Shown: one piece after another, positions 6,948-8,077 of the stretch
How the letters are laid out: each line of letters begins with the position of its first letter
Numbering within the stretch: position 1 is the first letter of the stretch
NCBI GenBank assembly: GCA_003142495.1
Contig: PLMM01000301.1
Location: 1 to 8,077 of the forward strand
Reading direction: 5' to 3'
DNA length: 8,077 nucleotides
From: Gemmatimonadota bacterium
Lineage (GTDB): Bacteria > Gemmatimonadota > Gemmatimonadetes > Gemmatimonadales > Gemmatimonadaceae
Position numbers and translations under genes: made by a program
The notes under the pieces: generated by a model
Told to the model about the DNA's origin: nothing
Seen by the model: the letters and a program-made list of their open reading frames with translations, nothing else
The model's database searches: none

Positions 6948-7444
6948 CCGCCACCTCTACCACCAGCACCACCACCAACGCCGCGGCGCGGCAGCTCGTC
7001 ACCTTCCGCCTCGCTGACGATCAGTTCGCGGTCGACGTCTTCGCGGTCGAGCGCGTGCTCCGCTACACCGCGCCGTCGATGCTGCCGAATCTTCCGCCCT
7101 GGATCGATGGGGTGATCGAGCACGGTGGCCGTGTGGTGCCGGTGATCGATCTGCGCACGCGCTTCGGACTCCCGCGCTTGTCTCCGCGCCCCGAGCATCG
7201 CATTCTGGTGCTCGCCGTGGGCGACGAGCTGCTCGGCGTCACGGTGGATTCGGTGCACGAAGTGATGTCCGTCGCGCCCGAGGACATCGCGTCGCCGCCG
7301 CCGCTCTTCCGCGGCTTGCACGCCGAATACCTGCGGGGACTCGTGTATGGCGAGGGATCGCTGATCATCTTTCTCGACGTGGCGCGCGTTCTGACATCTT
7401 CCGAGCTCCTCGAGCTGACCCAGGCTTCGGCGTCGCATGGCTGA
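6944..7444 (+). CDS. cheW: CheW coupling protein (second copy)
   Basis: This is a 166-residue single-domain CheW-like coupling protein. The core runs from LVTFRLADDQFAVDVFAVERVLR (18-40) through GVIEHGGRVVPVIDLRTRFG (56-75), ILVLAVGDELLGVTVDSVHEVM (87-108) and GLVYGEGSLIIFLDVARVL (132-150). It is closer to the CheW consensus than the preceding copy, especially at VPVIDLR, but the NLRG box reads EHGG, so Gly61 replaces the residue equivalent to E. coli Arg62. The first 13 residues are a Thr/Ser-rich leader with no hydrophobic segment, so it is not a signal peptide. The ATG overlaps the first cheW stop as ATGA, with no strong ribosome site, implying coupling. With two cheW genes in a row, the system may use unequal coupling subunits. 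Confidence 0.9.
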   Translation: MTATSTTSTTTNAAARQLVTFRLADDQFAVDVFAVERVLRYTAPSMLPNLPPWIDGVIEHGGRVVPVIDLRTRFGLPRLSPRPEHRILVLAVGDELLGVTVDSVHEVMSVAPEDIASPPPLFRGLHAEYLRGLVYGEGSLIIFLDVARVLTSSELLELTQASASHG

Positions 7445-8077
7445 GACCGAGGCCGCGACGTTCCGCGCGCGCTACGCCGCGATCGAGGCGCGCCTCGAGG
7501 CCGCGACGGCAGCGGGCGAGCGCGACGAGATCAAGGGCGAGATCATCTCGCTCTTCAAGCAGGTGGAGCTCGAGCTCACACAGCTTGGTTCGCTGCGCGA
7601 GGACATCAAGAAGCTCGTCGAGAAGTGGAAGCAGGTGCAGCAGAGCTCCGCGCCGTCGATCGCACCGGAGTTCGGGGGCGATCGCCCGGTAGTGGTGGCC
7701 GATCACATCGGCGCATCGACGTTCGTCGAGAAGGGATGGAGCCTCATCTCGCTCGGCGATCACGAGGGCGCGGAGCGCGCGCTCAAGCGGGCGCTCGAGC
7801 TCTCGCCGAACGATCCGCAAACCGAGTCGCTGCTCGGCTGGGCGCAGATGCTTCAGGAGAAGTACGACGAGGCGCTGCTGAACTTCCAGAAAGTGCTGAT
7901 GCGGCAGCCCACCAATTCGCTCGCGCGCATCAACCTCGGCTACATCTGCCTCAAGAAGCGCATCTTCGGGGAGGCAATCGAGCATCTCTCGAAGGCGATA
8001 CGGCTCGACAACGATCGCAAGGCGACGCTCTATGCGCACTTCTATCTCGGACTCGTGTACGGCGAGCGCGAGATGTA
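7437..8077 (+). CDS. Coiled-coil plus TPR protein (3' end outside window)
   Basis: The frame stays open from the ATG at 7437 to the window edge, giving 213 residues of a longer protein. The start overlaps the second cheW gene by 8 bases. Residues 5-70 are highly charged, predicted helical and probably coiled coil. After a short Pro/Ser linker, TPR-like units follow at about 93-126 (SLGDHEGAERALKRALELSP), 127-160 (EKYDEALLNFQKVLMRQP), 161-194 and a fourth that is cut off. There is no signal peptide or membrane segment. I do not recognise a specific family. Its position just after cheW suggests a protein-interaction partner or scaffold of the same chemosensory or motility pathway. This is inference from context only. 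Confidence 0.8.
   Translation, partial: MAETEAATFRARYAAIEARLEAATAAGERDEIKGEIISLFKQVELELTQLGSLREDIKKLVEKWKQVQQSSAPSIAPEFGGDRPVVVADHIGASTFVEKGWSLISLGDHEGAERALKRALELSPNDPQTESLLGWAQMLQEKYDEALLNFQKVLMRQPTNSLARINLGYICLKKRIFGEAIEHLSKAIRLDNDRKATLYAHFYLGLVYGEREM

Noticed and set aside
6950..6985. ACC-rich tract at the start of the second cheW gene as a phase-variable repeat or signal peptide
   Set aside because: The repeat is imperfect, slippage by threes would not change frame, and the encoded Thr/Ser leader lacks a hydrophobic core.
6335..7438. 367-codon open frame on the minus strand
   Set aside because: It is opposite the end of cheB and both cheW genes, and its translation is Arg/Ser/Thr low complexity without motifs.

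Overview
The window is one tightly packed, high-GC, plus-strand operon segment: nine protein genes, two of them cut by the window edges, with no intergenic space longer than 2 bases. It holds no RNA genes, mobile elements, CRISPR arrays or recognisable promoters or terminators. The content suggests a predatory, gliding or pilus-moving type of bacterium that uses an MglA-type polarity switch together with a Che system. Gemmatimonadota or a myxobacterium-like deltaproteobacterial lineage fits best. That placement is inference from gene content and composition, because no rRNA or other phylogenetic marker is present.

Layout. Bases 1-554 hold the 3' part of a MglA-type small GTPase gene. Bases 557-2479 hold a 640-residue protein made of two DnaA-type AAA+ ATPase modules joined by a helical linker, with no DnaA DNA-binding domain. 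Bases 2480-4105 hold a 541-residue PATAN (DUF4388) protein with two inserted MshEN/GspE_N-like 24-residue motifs, followed by TPR repeats. Bases 4102-7444 hold a chemosensory adaptation and coupling block: cheR, cheD, cheB and two divergent cheW genes. Bases 7437-8077 hold the start of a coiled-coil plus TPR protein that runs off the window.

How they may work together. CheR methylates, CheB demethylates or deamidates, and CheD deamidates chemoreceptors; the CheW proteins couple receptors to a CheA kinase. No CheA, CheY or receptor gene is in the window. Their co-transcription with MglA, which sets cell polarity in Myxococcus and Thermus, and with a PATAN protein, a domain class that contacts the type IV pilus motor in cyanobacteria, suggests that the pathway controls surface motility or polarity rather than a rotary flagellum. 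The tandem DnaA-like ATPase placed between MglA and the PATAN protein is the least explained component and the best candidate for an undescribed part of such a system.
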